A DNA stretch of 64,000 nt from Burkholderia diffusa (GCF_001718315.1 NZ_CP013362.1:868001-932000), one strand, 5' to 3'. Shown: positions 48,606 through 56,839, counted from the first letter of the stretch. Numbers and translations are program-made. Notes: generated by a model from the letters alone, not told the origin.

Positions 48606-48632
48606 AAAAAAGCCGCCTTCGACGAGGCGGCT
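48606..48632 (-). terminator. Intrinsic terminator of the tRNA-Gly gene
   Basis: Minus-strand hairpin AGCCGCC...GGCGGCT (7-base arms) followed by six Ts, about 30 bases past the tRNA 3' end. Confidence 0.85.
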
Positions 48633-48660
48633 CTTGCGCAGGCTGCCGAGCAGCCGAAGG

Positions 48661-48735
48661 TGGAGCGGGCGATGGGAATCGAACCCACGTCATCAGCTTG
48701 GGAAGCTGAGGTAATGGCCATTATACGACGCCCGC
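48661..48735 (-). tRNA. tRNA-Gly (anticodon CCC)
   Basis: 75 nt including an encoded CCA end. Acceptor arms GCGGGCG and CGCCCGC pair perfectly, discriminator U. The anticodon stem TCAGC/GCTGA encloses loop TTCCCAA, giving anticodon CCC, and the T-arm GTGGGTTCGATTCCCA is canonical. It reads GGG codons. Confidence 0.95.
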
Positions 48736-48745
48736 AGAACGTGTA

Positions 48746-48775
48746 ATTCTACAGGGTTTGGCTCAGATGTTGCAA
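48746..48775 (-). promoter_or_regulatory. Promoter of the tRNA-Gly gene
   Basis: Minus-strand TTGCAA (48775-48770) and TAGAAT (48751-48746) with an 18-base spacer, ten bases before the tRNA 5' end. Confidence 0.6.
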
Positions 48776-49044
48776 GCGAGGCGTTTTTGGCCGCTCGTCT
48801 CGAAGCAGGGCATGGGCTCGGTGGTTGAACAATGGATGGCCGGGAGCGGACGTCCACGATCGGCCGGAAGCGGTCCGTCATCGCAACGCCGACCGGAATG
48901 CGCAGGCGGCGCCCGCGCGCAAGCCGTGTCGAAAAGCGGGCCGTGTCGAAAATAGACGAGTCGGTGTCGGACGCATACAAGTTCCAGCACAGCTTTCGAA
49001 CTAACGTGACAGACCTTTTACCCGATCGTTAGTCTGGAGCCGAC
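48776..49044. promoter_or_regulatory. Leader region of the cupin gene with a dyad
   Basis: No gene recognised. ACTAACG (49000-49006) and CGTTAGT (49027-49033) form an inverted repeat with a 20-base AT-rich centre (TTTTACCCGAT). A GGAG Shine-Dalgarno follows and the cupin ATG is at 49045. The dyad could be an operator or a leader hairpin. Confidence 0.35.
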
Positions 49045-49389
49045 ATGTCCGATTTCATCACCGTTCTGCGCAAAACCTGTCCGACCCCGGTGGTCGACGC
49101 GACCAAGTGGAAGCGCATCGGCGGCGATCCGCATACCGTGAACCTCAACGCGTACCTGTCGAAGGATGGCAGCAAGATCATGGGCACCTGGATCTGCACG
49201 CCGGGCAAGTTCGAGGTGAATTACGAGAAATGGGAGTACTGCCACTTTCTCGACGGCTACTGCATCATCACGCCGGAAGGCGAGGAGCCGGTGCACCTGA
49301 AGGCCGGCGACGTGTTCGTCATCGAACCGGGCATGAAAGGAACGTGGGAAGTGGTGGAGACGGTGCGCAAGTATTTCGTCTTCGCGTGA
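49045..49389 (+). CDS. Small cupin-domain protein (EutQ/DUF861-like)
   Basis: 114 residues, single cupin barrel: GTWICTPGKFEVNYEKWEYCHFLDGYCIITPEG covers the first metal/ligand motif (with E and H), and LKAGDVFVIEPGMKGTWEV the second. Shape and length fit the Cupin_3/DUF861 family, often involved in binding small carbonyl or sugar ligands. Monocistronic. Substrate unknown. Confidence 0.82.
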   Translation: MSDFITVLRKTCPTPVVDATKWKRIGGDPHTVNLNAYLSKDGSKIMGTWICTPGKFEVNYEKWEYCHFLDGYCIITPEGEEPVHLKAGDVFVIEPGMKGTWEVVETVRKYFVFA

Positions 49390-49609
49390 GCGGGTCTGTC
49401 GGTTCGACTCGCGCACCAGCACCGGTTGAACCGATGCGTTGAAACGCACCTGTACCCGTGCCGACGAGCAGGGCTTTCAGCCGAAATCGCAATCAGAGGA
49501 TTCCGGCTCGATAAAACTCGCTCCACCCCGAAAATAACGCGCCGAGCGTGGTCGCGCGTCCGCGCAGCGTTGTCCGGCACGACGCGATTCGACAACGTCG
49601 GCGCGACGC

Positions 49610-49816
49610 TCACTGCTCGATGCTCAGGGCCTTTTCGATCGCGGCAATCAATCTGAATGCATCGTCTCGACCGATCAGGAGGCCGCGACTGGTGTACTCG
49701 CAGCCGAACGCGTAGAAGCTCGGCAGAAGCGTGATCGCATCGTTCTGTCGATCGAAATCGACCTCGCATTTCGTCAACGGGAAGAATGGAGGGGCCTCGA
49801 CGGTCGGCTGGTACAC
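49610..49816 (-). CDS. Small protein of unknown function downstream of rpsU
   Basis: 68 residues (MYQPTVEAPPFFPLTKCEV onward) with no recognised domain; ends in a helix AFRLIAAIEKALSIEQ. It lies 9 bases after rpsU on the same strand, which suggests co-transcription with the ribosomal protein gene. Codon use is less GC3-biased than in neighbours. Confidence 0.55.
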   Translation of the reverse strand: MYQPTVEAPPFFPLTKCEVDFDRQNDAITLLPSFYAFGCEYTSRGLLIGRDDAFRLIAAIEKALSIEQ

Positions 49817-49825
49817 GACGTTCTC

Positions 49826-50038
49826 CTAATAGAGCTTGCGAGGCGGCAGCATGCGTTTCGCGCGCAGGCGCTGTCTCGCGACGGCGCTGGCTTTCTTGCG
49901 CTTGCGCTCGGTGGTCGGCTTTTCATAGCCAGTGCGACTGCGCAGTTCGCGGATCAGGCCCGTCTTCTCGATGTTTCGCCGGAAGCGCCGGAGCGCGACA
50001 TCGACAGGTTCGTTGGGCTTGAGGATGATCGTCGTCAT
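49826..50038 (-). CDS. rpsU: 30S ribosomal protein S21
   Basis: 70 residues, full length. [21 protein letters not shown] and the Arg/Lys-rich tail ([13 protein letters not shown]...) are diagnostic of bS21. It lies among small unknown genes, not in the usual rpsU-dnaG-rpoD set, so this is probably one of several S21 paralogues that Burkholderia carries. Confidence 0.93.
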   Translation of the reverse strand: MTTIILKPNEPVDVALRRFRRNIEKTGLIRELRSRTGYEKPTTERKRKKASAVARQRLRAKRMLPPRKLY

Positions 50039-50071
50039 GTAGGTCCTGTTTCAAGATATGCGTGGAGGAAA

Positions 50072-50281
50072 CTAGCCGAGTCGGGTCATCACGGCACTCG
50101 CGATCTCGTCGGATTCGAATTCGGAATATCCGGCACGAATCGACAGTGCGCGCACGGCGGCGAACATCTGCAACTCGGGTTGATGACGCAACGCGGAACC
50201 GGCGAGGGCGTCGTGCGGGACCGCGTCGGTCACGGAGATTTCGCGCCGTTCGATCAGGCGGAGGAGTTCGTCGATGATCAT
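50072..50281 (-). CDS. Small acidic protein of unknown function
   Basis: 69 residues from ATG at 50281 (MIIDELLRLIERREISVTDAV). No domain recognised; the sequence is balanced and helical-looking, which supports translation. It lies 33 bases upstream of rpsU and 50 bases downstream of another small gene. The longer open frame running upstream to 50830 is not credible as coding. Confidence 0.5.
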   Translation of the reverse strand: MIIDELLRLIERREISVTDAVPHDALAGSALRHQPELQMFAAVRALSIRAGYSEFESDEIASAVMTRLG

Positions 50282-50331
50282 TTCGTCGTCCGAATCAGGG
50301 TGCCGTCGTGGTGACGCCGCGGCATGAATCG

Positions 50332-50616
50332 TCAATGGGAATCGGCGAAGAGCGGCTGCTCGCCGCGATTGCCATCGATGATCTCCTCCGCGTAGCGAAC
50401 GGACGCCCGACGCGCTTCGCCCGCCGATTCGAACGGCGCGTTCTCGAGCAGCCGGAATGTTTCGCTGCGGGTCAGCGTGTCGGTGGTGCCGCGCAGGCAG
50501 ATTTTCACGGCCGCGTCGAAGCCGCCGGCGTAGTTGTGCGGATTGCCGTTCTGCGATGGAATGTGCGGGTAGATCAGCGGATAGATTTCGAAGCCGCGAT
50601 AGAGATGCATGCTCAT
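50332..50616 (-). CDS. Small protein of unknown function heading the rpsU unit
   Basis: 94 residues from ATG at 50616, preceded by AGGAG at ideal spacing. MSMHLYRGFEIYPLIYPH, a GGFDAAVKICLRG stretch and ESAGEARRASVRYAEEIIDG suggest a small beta/alpha fold; no catalytic residues are apparent. The promoter should lie in 50617-50830. First of four small genes ending at 49610. Confidence 0.55.
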   Translation of the reverse strand: MSMHLYRGFEIYPLIYPHIPSQNGNPHNYAGGFDAAVKICLRGTTDTLTRSETFRLLENAPFESAGEARRASVRYAEEIIDGNRGEQPLFADSH

Positions 50617-50859
50617 GATGAACTCCTGGGTTCGTCCGCGATAAATCCCATGGACGAACGCATCCAACCGGTATCACCGCGGCGCGGCGTGACGGGTGGG
50701 GTGAAAAAGGCAGCAATGCGCGCGGGTAACGGCGCGACGCAATGAGAGGGCAGACGGCGGGGCGAGCGGCGAGTTGAGTAACGCAGGCTCGGACAAAATT
50801 CATCATACGCGCCTCACGTCGGATGTCCATCTAATTCGCGGCCGTGCCAGTGGGGCGCG

Positions 50860-51366
50860 ATGGCGGCGTCGACCCGCGCGGCCCGCCTCGCGCATGACGC
50901 AGAATTCATCCGCACATCGATGCGGTACGGCGCGATTCGGGCGATTCCGATCGAGTTACGTGACCTCACGGCGCGTGGCGTTGCGATGGCGTCGAGCCTG
51001 CTCGCCGAAGCGAAGCTGCTCGAACGCTACGGCGGCCTGCGCCCGGACTGCGACGTCCTCGTGTTCGATCCGGTGCATTGCTACGGCCTGCCGGGCTACC
51101 TGCAGATCGTCGATCATTTCGTGTCGAACGGATGGCGCCGCGATGCGTTCTGGCCGCACGGCGGTCATCCGTTCTCGCTGCACGACGTGTCGACGCTGGG
51201 GCCACGCGGAGCCGAAGTCAGTCCGTTCGCGTTCCGTCCGTTCAACGGGTTGGCGGACGGCGAATCGGTCGATGACGGCTACGCGGCCGTGCCGCAGGCG
51301 CAGGGCATCGGCTTCGAGCTTCATGCCGATGCGTGCCGTGCGTTTCGCGCGGTGGCCGGCCTGTGA
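50860..51366 (+). pseudogene. C-terminal remnant of an enolase-superfamily (mandelate racemase-like) gene
   Basis: The open frame gives 168 residues against about 390 for the family. From about residue 45 it matches the C-terminal part: LLAEAKLLERYGGLRPDC, DPVHCYGLPGYLQIVDHF, FWPHGGHPFSLH and GIGFELHADACRAF. The N-terminal capping domain and most of the barrel, with the catalytic Lys and the metal ligands, are missing, and residues 1-45 do not fit the family. It cannot be active; most likely a decayed gene. Confidence 0.6.
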
Positions 51367-51499
51367 ACGGCGCGGACGACTTTCAGCGCGCGCCGAGTGC
51401 AAAGCGGGCCATGAACTCGAGCATCATCGCCGCGACGAACTACGCGAGCGCGCGGTCGCCCCCCGTGCGGCAGGCCTGTGCGCCGTAGGCAAGCCGCCG

Positions 51500-52036
51500 T
51501 CACCCGATCGCGTGCACGCCGACCAGCAGCACCGCGCCGAAGACGATCAGCAATAGCGCGTGGATGCGCGTGACCATCACGCACACCGTCGACGCGACCG
51601 CGATCGCCCGCGCGGGCCAGCCGCCGTCGAGCGCCTGCAGCAGCACCCAGACCGACGCGAGGATCATGCCGGCCGCGACCGGGCGCAGACCGGCCTCGAG
51701 CGCGACCTGCCAACGTGCGCCCTGGTGGCGCCGCCACAGATGTGCGATGCCGTAGATCAGGAACGCGGTCGGCCCGAACAGCGCAAGCGTCGCGATGACC
51801 GCGCCCCAGAAGCCCGCCACCTGCCAGCCGATCAGCGTCGCGAGCAGCGAGCCGGGGCCCGGCGCCATTCGAGCGATTGCGAAGTCGTTCACGAACTGCG
51901 TGGCCGTCATCCAGTGATGCACGTCGACGACCTGCCGCTGGATGTCGGCGATGATCGCCTGACCGCCGCCGATCGTCGCGATCGACAGCGGCGCGAATAC
52001 ACCGAACAGGGCGGCGTAGCGCGATGAGGCCGTCAT
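51500..52036 (-). CDS. chrA: Chromate transporter, C-terminal half subunit (ChrA2)
   Basis: 178 residues from ATG at 52036, ATGA overlap with the partner gene. FAPLSIATIGGGQAIIADIQ and FAIARMAPGPGSLLATLIG are CHR-domain signatures with the PGP motif. Six or so hydrophobic spans. This is one half of a split (short-chain) CHR pair. Known members export chromate by antiport; some have unknown substrates. Confidence 0.88.
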   Translation of the reverse strand: MTASSRYAALFGVFAPLSIATIGGGQAIIADIQRQVVDVHHWMTATQFVNDFAIARMAPGPGSLLATLIGWQVAGFWGAVIATLALFGPTAFLIYGIAHLWRRHQGARWQVALEAGLRPVAAGMILASVWVLLQALDGGWPARAIAVASTVCVMVTRIHALLLIVFGAVLLVGVHAIG

Positions 52037-52644
52037 CGTTCGTCGCGTCCGACGGTGGGGGCGGCCGCGCGGCGATATTCGAGCGCGACGCTCAGCGTGC
52101 CGCCGATCAGCACGGTCCATACGAGCGGCCAGTGCAGTACCGCCACCGACATGAACGTGAGCGCCGCCACCGAGAACGGCAGCGCGCGGCGCGGCAGACG
52201 TCGCACCGCGGTGATCGCCATCGAGATCGACAGCCCGATCGCCGCGGCGGCCGCGCCCGCGAGCGCGACGTGCGTGAACGTAAAGCGCGTCAGCGTCGAG
52301 AACGCGACGCCGAACAGCACGATCAGCACGGCCGGCGGCGCGATGATGCCGGTGAAGCCTGCCACCGCGCCGCGCCATCCGGCCAGCCGGTAGCCGATCC
52401 AGATCGCGAGGTTCTTCACGTTGACACCCGGCAGCGCCTGCGACAGCGCAAGGCCGTTGAGGAACGCTTCCTCGTCGAGCCAGCGCCGCTCGTGTACGAA
52501 GTCGCGCATCATGCGCCCGCTCAGCCCGCCGCCGAAGCTGGTCAGGCCGATCTGCGCGAATGCGACGAACAGTGCGAGGACGCCGGGCGGTGGAGCAGCG
52601 CCGTCGGGCGGCGCGGAGGGGGGCGGTGTGGGGGAGGGCGGCAT
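52033..52644 (-). CDS. chrA: Chromate transporter, N-terminal half subunit (ChrA1)
   Basis: 203 residues from ATG at 52644 after a Pro-rich start (MPPSPTPPPSAPPDG). FAQIGLTSFGGGLSGRMMRDF and LALSQALPGVNVKNLAIWIG are the CHR motifs; the conserved PGP is PGV here. It pairs with the overlapping second gene to rebuild the full antiporter. No regulator of the ChrB type is next to it; a DeoR gene is 131 bases upstream. Confidence 0.88.
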   Translation of the reverse strand: MPPSPTPPPSAPPDGAAPPPGVLALFVAFAQIGLTSFGGGLSGRMMRDFVHERRWLDEEAFLNGLALSQALPGVNVKNLAIWIGYRLAGWRGAVAGFTGIIAPPAVLIVLFGVAFSTLTRFTFTHVALAGAAAAAIGLSISMAITAVRRLPRRALPFSVAALTFMSVAVLHWPLVWTVLIGGTLSVALEYRRAAAPTVGRDER

Positions 52645-52775
52645 CGTACGAACGGGACGCGGCGGGTGGGCAATCGTCCATCGTAGCAAGCGGCGCCTGT
52701 CAGCACGCTGACATCGCGCCGGCGGCGATGTCGGTGCCGCCCTGCCGACGTGCAGGCATCGAAGCCGTCGCCCGG

Positions 52776-53531
52776 CTACGCGCGCACGACGGTCACGCCC
52801 GCCGCCTCGATCGGCTCGGTCAGCGCTGCATCGGTTTCCTGTTCGACCACGATCGCTTGCGCGAGCGCGAGCTCGCCGATCACGAATTGCGACGCCGCTC
52901 GCAGTTTGGATTGCGAAGCCAGCACGACCGTCTCGCCGGCGCGTCCGGCCAGCGCGCGCTTGATCGCCGCTTCCTCGAAATCGCCGGTGCTCAGACCCGC
53001 GACCGGGTGAACGCCGGTCACGCCCATGAAATACAGGTCCGCGTGGATGCGCGAGATGCCTTCCATCGCCGCGGCGCCCACCGCGACGATCGAATGCTTG
53101 TACAGCCGTCCGCCGATCAGGATCACATCGATCGACGGATGCGCGGCCAACGCGACGGCGACGCTCGGGCTGTGCGTGACGATCGTTGCGCGCAGGTCGG
53201 GCGGCAATTGGCCGACGAGCAGCGCCGACGTCGTGCCGCCGTCGACGATCACGACCTGCCCGGGCGAGATCATTTGCGCGGCCCGGCGCGCGATACGCCG
53301 CTTTTCCGCCGTTTCGAGCGTCTCGCGCTGCGCGAACGACGCGAGCGCCGGCGACGCGGGCAGCGCGCCGCCGTGCACGCGCTGCAGCAGGCCCTCGGCC
53401 GCCAGCTCGCGCAGGTCGCGCCGGATCGTGTCCTCGGACACGCCGAATTGCGCGCTCAGCTCTACGGCCAGCACCTGGCCGTCGCGGGCGAGCGCGTCGA
53501 GAATCGCCTTCTTGCGTTGGGTCGTCAGCAT
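52776..53531 (-). CDS. DeoR-family transcriptional regulator
   Basis: 251 residues. N-terminal winged helix: QRKKAILDALARDGQ, LSAQFGVSEDTIRRDLREL and GLLQRVHGGAL, the DeoR signature. C-terminal DeoRC sensor domain with VIVDGGTTSALLVGQL and KRALAGRAGETVVLASQSKL, which binds phosphorylated sugars. Transcribed away from a Nudix gene 81 bases off; direct repeats between them are a likely operator. The effector is unknown. Confidence 0.9.
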   Translation of the reverse strand: MLTTQRKKAILDALARDGQVLAVELSAQFGVSEDTIRRDLRELAAEGLLQRVHGGALPASPALASFAQRETLETAEKRRIARRAAQMISPGQVVIVDGGTTSALLVGQLPPDLRATIVTHSPSVAVALAAHPSIDVILIGGRLYKHSIVAVGAAAMEGISRIHADLYFMGVTGVHPVAGLSTGDFEEAAIKRALAGRAGETVVLASQSKLRAASQFVIGELALAQAIVVEQETDAALTEPIEAAGVTVVRA

Positions 53532-53536
53532 CGGAT

Positions 53537-53573
53537 TTGCACGAAATTTCTTGAAATTGCACGAATCTGCACG
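53537..53573. promoter_or_regulatory. Candidate DeoR operator: phased direct repeats
   Basis: TTGCACGAA at 53537-53545 and 53557-53565, and CTGCACG at 53567-53573, are 20 and 10 bases apart. A GAAATTTC palindrome is at 53543-53550. The repeats overlap a plus-strand promoter candidate TTGAAA (53551-53556) and TACCAT (53575-53580), 18 bases apart. Binding there would block the Nudix gene and the regulator's own start. Confidence 0.5.
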
Positions 53574-53612
53574 TTACCATGAGCGCCGTCACTTGTCGAA
53601 TGGGAGACCATC

Positions 53613-54218
53613 ATGGCTGCAACGCGGGACCGCGTCCGCATCGTCGATACGACGGTGCTGTCCGATGACTGGTATGTGCTGAAGAAGGTAACGTTCGATT
53701 TCCAGCGCCGCGACGGCACGTGGCAGCGCCTGAGCCGCGAAACGTACGACCGCGGCAACGGCGCGACCATCCTGCTGCGCAACGCGGCGACGGGCGACGT
53801 GCTGCTCACGCGGCAGTTCCGGATGCCGGCGTTCGTCAACGGGCACGACGGGATGCTGCTCGAAGCCGCGGCCGGGCTGCTCGACGACGCGACGCCCGAC
53901 GCTCGCATCCGCGCGGAGGCCGAAGAGGAAACCGGCTATCGCGTGCGTGGCGTGCGCAAGGTGTTCGAGGCGTTCATGAGTCCGGGCTCGGTGACGGAAA
54001 AGCTGCATTTCTTCGTCGGCGAATACGATGCGTCGCTGCGCACCGGCGATGGCGGCGGCATCGCGGAAGAGGGCGAGGATCTCGAGGTCGTCGAGATGCC
54101 GCTGCACGCGGCGCTGGATGCCGTCGAGCGTGGCGAGATCGTCGACGCGAAGACGATCATGCTGCTGCAGTACGTCGCGCTGCGGGAACCTGCGGGCGGG
54201 CACACCGCGACCGCGTGA
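53613..54218 (+). CDS. nudK: Nudix hydrolase, GDP-mannose pyrophosphatase-like
   Basis: 201 residues, GGGAG Shine-Dalgarno. The Nudix box is AGLLDDATPDARIRAEAEEETGY: the helix EAEEETG with the metal-binding Glu set is intact, but the first Glu of GX5E is Thr. The flanks (LLRNAATGDVLLTRQFRMP, FMSPGSVTEKLHFFVGEY) fit the NudK/AdpP branch (TIGR00052). NudK cleaves GDP-mannose to GMP and mannose-1-phosphate; ADP-ribose is the alternative substrate. Probably controlled by the divergent DeoR protein. Confidence 0.82.
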   Translation: MAATRDRVRIVDTTVLSDDWYVLKKVTFDFQRRDGTWQRLSRETYDRGNGATILLRNAATGDVLLTRQFRMPAFVNGHDGMLLEAAAGLLDDATPDARIRAEAEEETGYRVRGVRKVFEAFMSPGSVTEKLHFFVGEYDASLRTGDGGGIAEEGEDLEVVEMPLHAALDAVERGEIVDAKTIMLLQYVALREPAGGHTATA

Positions 54219-54298
54219 TAACGGCGGCGCGGCGCCCGAACCGGCGTATGATCGCGCGACGCCATTCGCGCTCCGTTCGACGCTCCCGCTGCTTCATC

Positions 54299-55183
54299 AT
54301 GCCGATTTCCGACTCGTTCGACTCCACCGGTTCCACCGATTCCAGCGCCGATGCCGCATCATTGCCGGCCCATCTGGTCGCGTCCGCCGTCGAGGCGCTC
54401 GCGCGCGCCGATGCGTTGCTCGTGACGGCCGGCGCCGGCATCGGCGTCGATTCGGGGTTGCCCGATTTCCGTGGCACGGACGGCTTTTGGCGCGCGTATC
54501 CGGCGCTGCGCCACGAACGTTTCGAATTCCACGAGATCGCCTCCCCGCAGGCGTTCCGCGCGCATCCGCAGCTTGCGTGGGGCTTTTACGGCCACCGTCT
54601 CGGACTCTACCGGCAGACGGTGCCGCACGCGGGCTTCGCGATCCTGCGGCGCTGGATGAACGCGATGCCGAACGGCGGCTTCGTGCTGACGAGCAATGTC
54701 GACGGCCAGTTCCAGAAGGCCGGTTTCGACGCGGCGCGTATCGTCGAGATTCACGGGTCGATTCATTCGATGCAGTGCCTGCGCCCGTGCTCGGACGACA
54801 CGTGGGACGCCGCGCCGTTCGTGCCCGACGTCGACGCGGCCGCGTGCCGGCTGGTCGGCGAGATGCCGCGCTGCCCGCGTTGCGGCGGCCTCGCGCGGCC
54901 GAACATCCTGATGTTCGGCGACAACGGCTGGCTCGGCGAACGCTACGACGCGCAGGAGCGGGCCCTGCAGGACTGGATCGCGCAAGCGGGATGGGTGACT
55001 GTCGTCGAGATCGGCGCGGGCACGGCGATTCCGACCGTGCGTCTCTCGAGCGAACGGCTCGGTGCGGACGTGATCCGCATCAACGCACGCGAAGCGCATG
55101 CCCGCCGCGCGGACGTGATTGGGCTGAAGGGCGGCGCGCTCGCGACGCTCGCCGCACTCGATCGCGCATGGCACGGCGGCTGA
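54299..55183 (+). CDS. SIR2-family NAD-dependent protein deacylase
   Basis: 294 residues from ATG at 54299. TAGAGIGVDSGLPDFRG near 45-61 is the NAD site, TSNVDGQF the second motif, and EIHGSIHSMQC carries the catalytic His. A Zn site is suggested by Cys in MQCLRPC and CPRCGG. Lys deacetylases of this class use NAD; activity on other acyls or ADP-ribosylation cannot be excluded. It lies 80 bases after nudK on the same strand. Confidence 0.88.
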   Translation: MPISDSFDSTGSTDSSADAASLPAHLVASAVEALARADALLVTAGAGIGVDSGLPDFRGTDGFWRAYPALRHERFEFHEIASPQAFRAHPQLAWGFYGHRLGLYRQTVPHAGFAILRRWMNAMPNGGFVLTSNVDGQFQKAGFDAARIVEIHGSIHSMQCLRPCSDDTWDAAPFVPDVDAAACRLVGEMPRCPRCGGLARPNILMFGDNGWLGERYDAQERALQDWIAQAGWVTVVEIGAGTAIPTVRLSSERLGADVIRINAREAHARRADVIGLKGGALATLAALDRAWHGG

Positions 55184-55220
55184 GCGGCGCGGCACGAATC
55201 GGCCGGCCGCGGCCCCGCGA

Positions 55221-56432
55221 TCACGGCTGGGCGACGAGCGCCTGGACGAGCGCCGGCGCGATCGGGGAGCCGAGGCCCGTCACGTAGTCGTAGCCGCCCG
55301 CCGCATTGCAGATGCTGCCGCAAGTGCCGTTGGATCCGGTCGTCACGTCGTGGTAGTCGCTGCCGTACGCGTTTTTCCCGACCGTATAGAGCGTGTCGTA
55401 GGTGCCGCTCAGCGCGTGTTTGCCGGCTGCCGTACGCAACGAATTCGCGATCGCGACGAGCGCCGACCATTGCGGCGCGCCCGCGCTCGTGCCGCCGACC
55501 TGGAACCAGCCGGCCTGCCCCTGATAGGTGACCGAGTCGTACACCGCGAAGCCGCTGGACGGATTCGCATCGTAGCTGACGTCGGGCACGCCGCGCTTGC
55601 CGGCCACCGGCACGGGCCAGCCGGTCTGCCCGGCCGGCTCGGCCTCGATCGAACTGACGCCGCCGCCGCTGCCGCTCCACGCGGCCTCGCTGACATAGGC
55701 GCCGGACGCGTCGGTGGACAACGTCGTGCCGCCTACCGCCACCACGTACGGCGACGCAGCCGGGTACTCGGTGCCGGTGCCGCTGTCGCCGGACGACGCG
55801 ACGAACGTGACCCCCGATACGTTGAAGTGGCTGTCGAAGCCGGTCTCGCTGCTGAACTCGTTGCCGCCGAAGCTCATCGACACGACCGATGCGCCGCGCT
55901 TGACCGCGACGTCGACCGCGGCCATCAGGTCGTTGAAGCTGGCCGACGCGGCCTCGACGAGCACGATCTTCGCCTTCGGCGCGATCGCATGCACCCATTC
56001 GACGTCGAGCGACATCTCGAGCGACCAGCCCGCGTCCGTCTTGGGTCGTGCGCCGCGCGCGTACACCTTCGTGAAACAGCCGTTCGATGAAGTGCAGGCC
56101 GGCAGCGAGAACGCGCTGCTGAACACGCCGAGATCGGCTTCGATCTTCGGATCGTCGTACGCGTCGACGATCGCGACGACCATCCCGTCGCCCTGGTTGG
56201 CGATCGAATCGAATCCGTACGCATGGCGGACGAGCGCGGGTGTGAGGCCGGCTACCGTGGCCGTGCTTGCGCGCTGTTTCGTATGGAACGGCGGGCGCGC
56301 ATAGCCTTTCGGCGCGCGGGTGCCTTCGACGTAGGACGGCGGGCCGTTGTCCGCCGCGAGCGCGACGCTCGACGCGAGCAGCGTCATGCACAGTGCCGGA
56401 ATCAACATGGATGACAGGCGGTAATTGATCAT
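55221..56432 (-). CDS. Secreted sedolisin-family (S53) protease, short-propeptide type
   Basis: 403 residues from ATG at 56432, nine bases after GGAG; an ATG at 56447 lacks a Shine-Dalgarno. Signal peptide about 1-27, then a short linker of some 40 residues instead of the usual 170-residue propeptide. Catalytic E139 and D143 (SLEMSLD), oxyanion D216 (SSGDSG), nucleophile S316 (GGTSAGAP). VVAIVDAYDDPKIEADL is typical of this branch. An endopeptidase exported to periplasm or medium. Second S53 protein in the window after 17523-19898. Confidence 0.85.
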   Translation of the reverse strand: MINYRLSSMLIPALCMTLLASSVALAADNGPPSYVEGTRAPKGYARPPFHTKQRASTATVAGLTPALVRHAYGFDSIANQGDGMVVAIVDAYDDPKIEADLGVFSSAFSLPACTSSNGCFTKVYARGARPKTDAGWSLEMSLDVEWVHAIAPKAKIVLVEAASASFNDLMAAVDVAVKRGASVVSMSFGGNEFSSETGFDSHFNVSGVTFVASSGDSGTGTEYPAASPYVVAVGGTTLSTDASGAYVSEAAWSGSGGGVSSIEAEPAGQTGWPVPVAGKRGVPDVSYDANPSSGFAVYDSVTYQGQAGWFQVGGTSAGAPQWSALVAIANSLRTAAGKHALSGTYDTLYTVGKNAYGSDYHDVTTGSNGTCGSICNAAGGYDYVTGLGSPIAPALVQALVAQP

Positions 56433-56839
56433 TTTTCGAGTCTCCATGTCGATGGAGTGGGGGCGAAATAATTTTACGAAATCGATCGAATGAATTGCAT
56501 GGAATATCGGCCAGATTCGGGAATGTCTGGATTAGGGAAAACATGCGGAATGCCCATGACGCATGGCTTGCATGATTGGTGTGAGCGCGAGGCTGATTTT
56601 TCGACTTCGGGAAAATCTGATGAATAATGAATTCGTTTCTGGCGATTTGTAATGTCCTGCGTAATGCATCGGAAAATGTCCAACTCGGCGGCGCGTGGAA
56701 ATAATGAAATGCATGATTCCGGCGCGACACCATCCGGTGCGCACCGGGGTGCCGGCCGGCGTTGCCGTCGCGGCGCGATTGCGCATACAGTTCGGCGTAG
56801 GTCGCATTCGCCATGCGGCTTCGTCAGCGAGGAGCTCCC
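56433..56839. promoter_or_regulatory. AT-rich divergent region between sedolisin and crcB
   Basis: 407 bases, clearly richer in A/T than the surroundings from about 56460 to 56710, after which GC rises again. A partial dyad GATTTT (56595-56600) / AAAATC (56612-56617) is visible. No gene and no fluoride riboswitch core (GGxGAUGG followed by UUCGCC) was found before crcB. Confidence 0.35.

Noticed and set aside
56640-56839. Fluoride riboswitch before crcB
   Set aside because: The conserved GG-GAUGG and UUCGCC core is missing.
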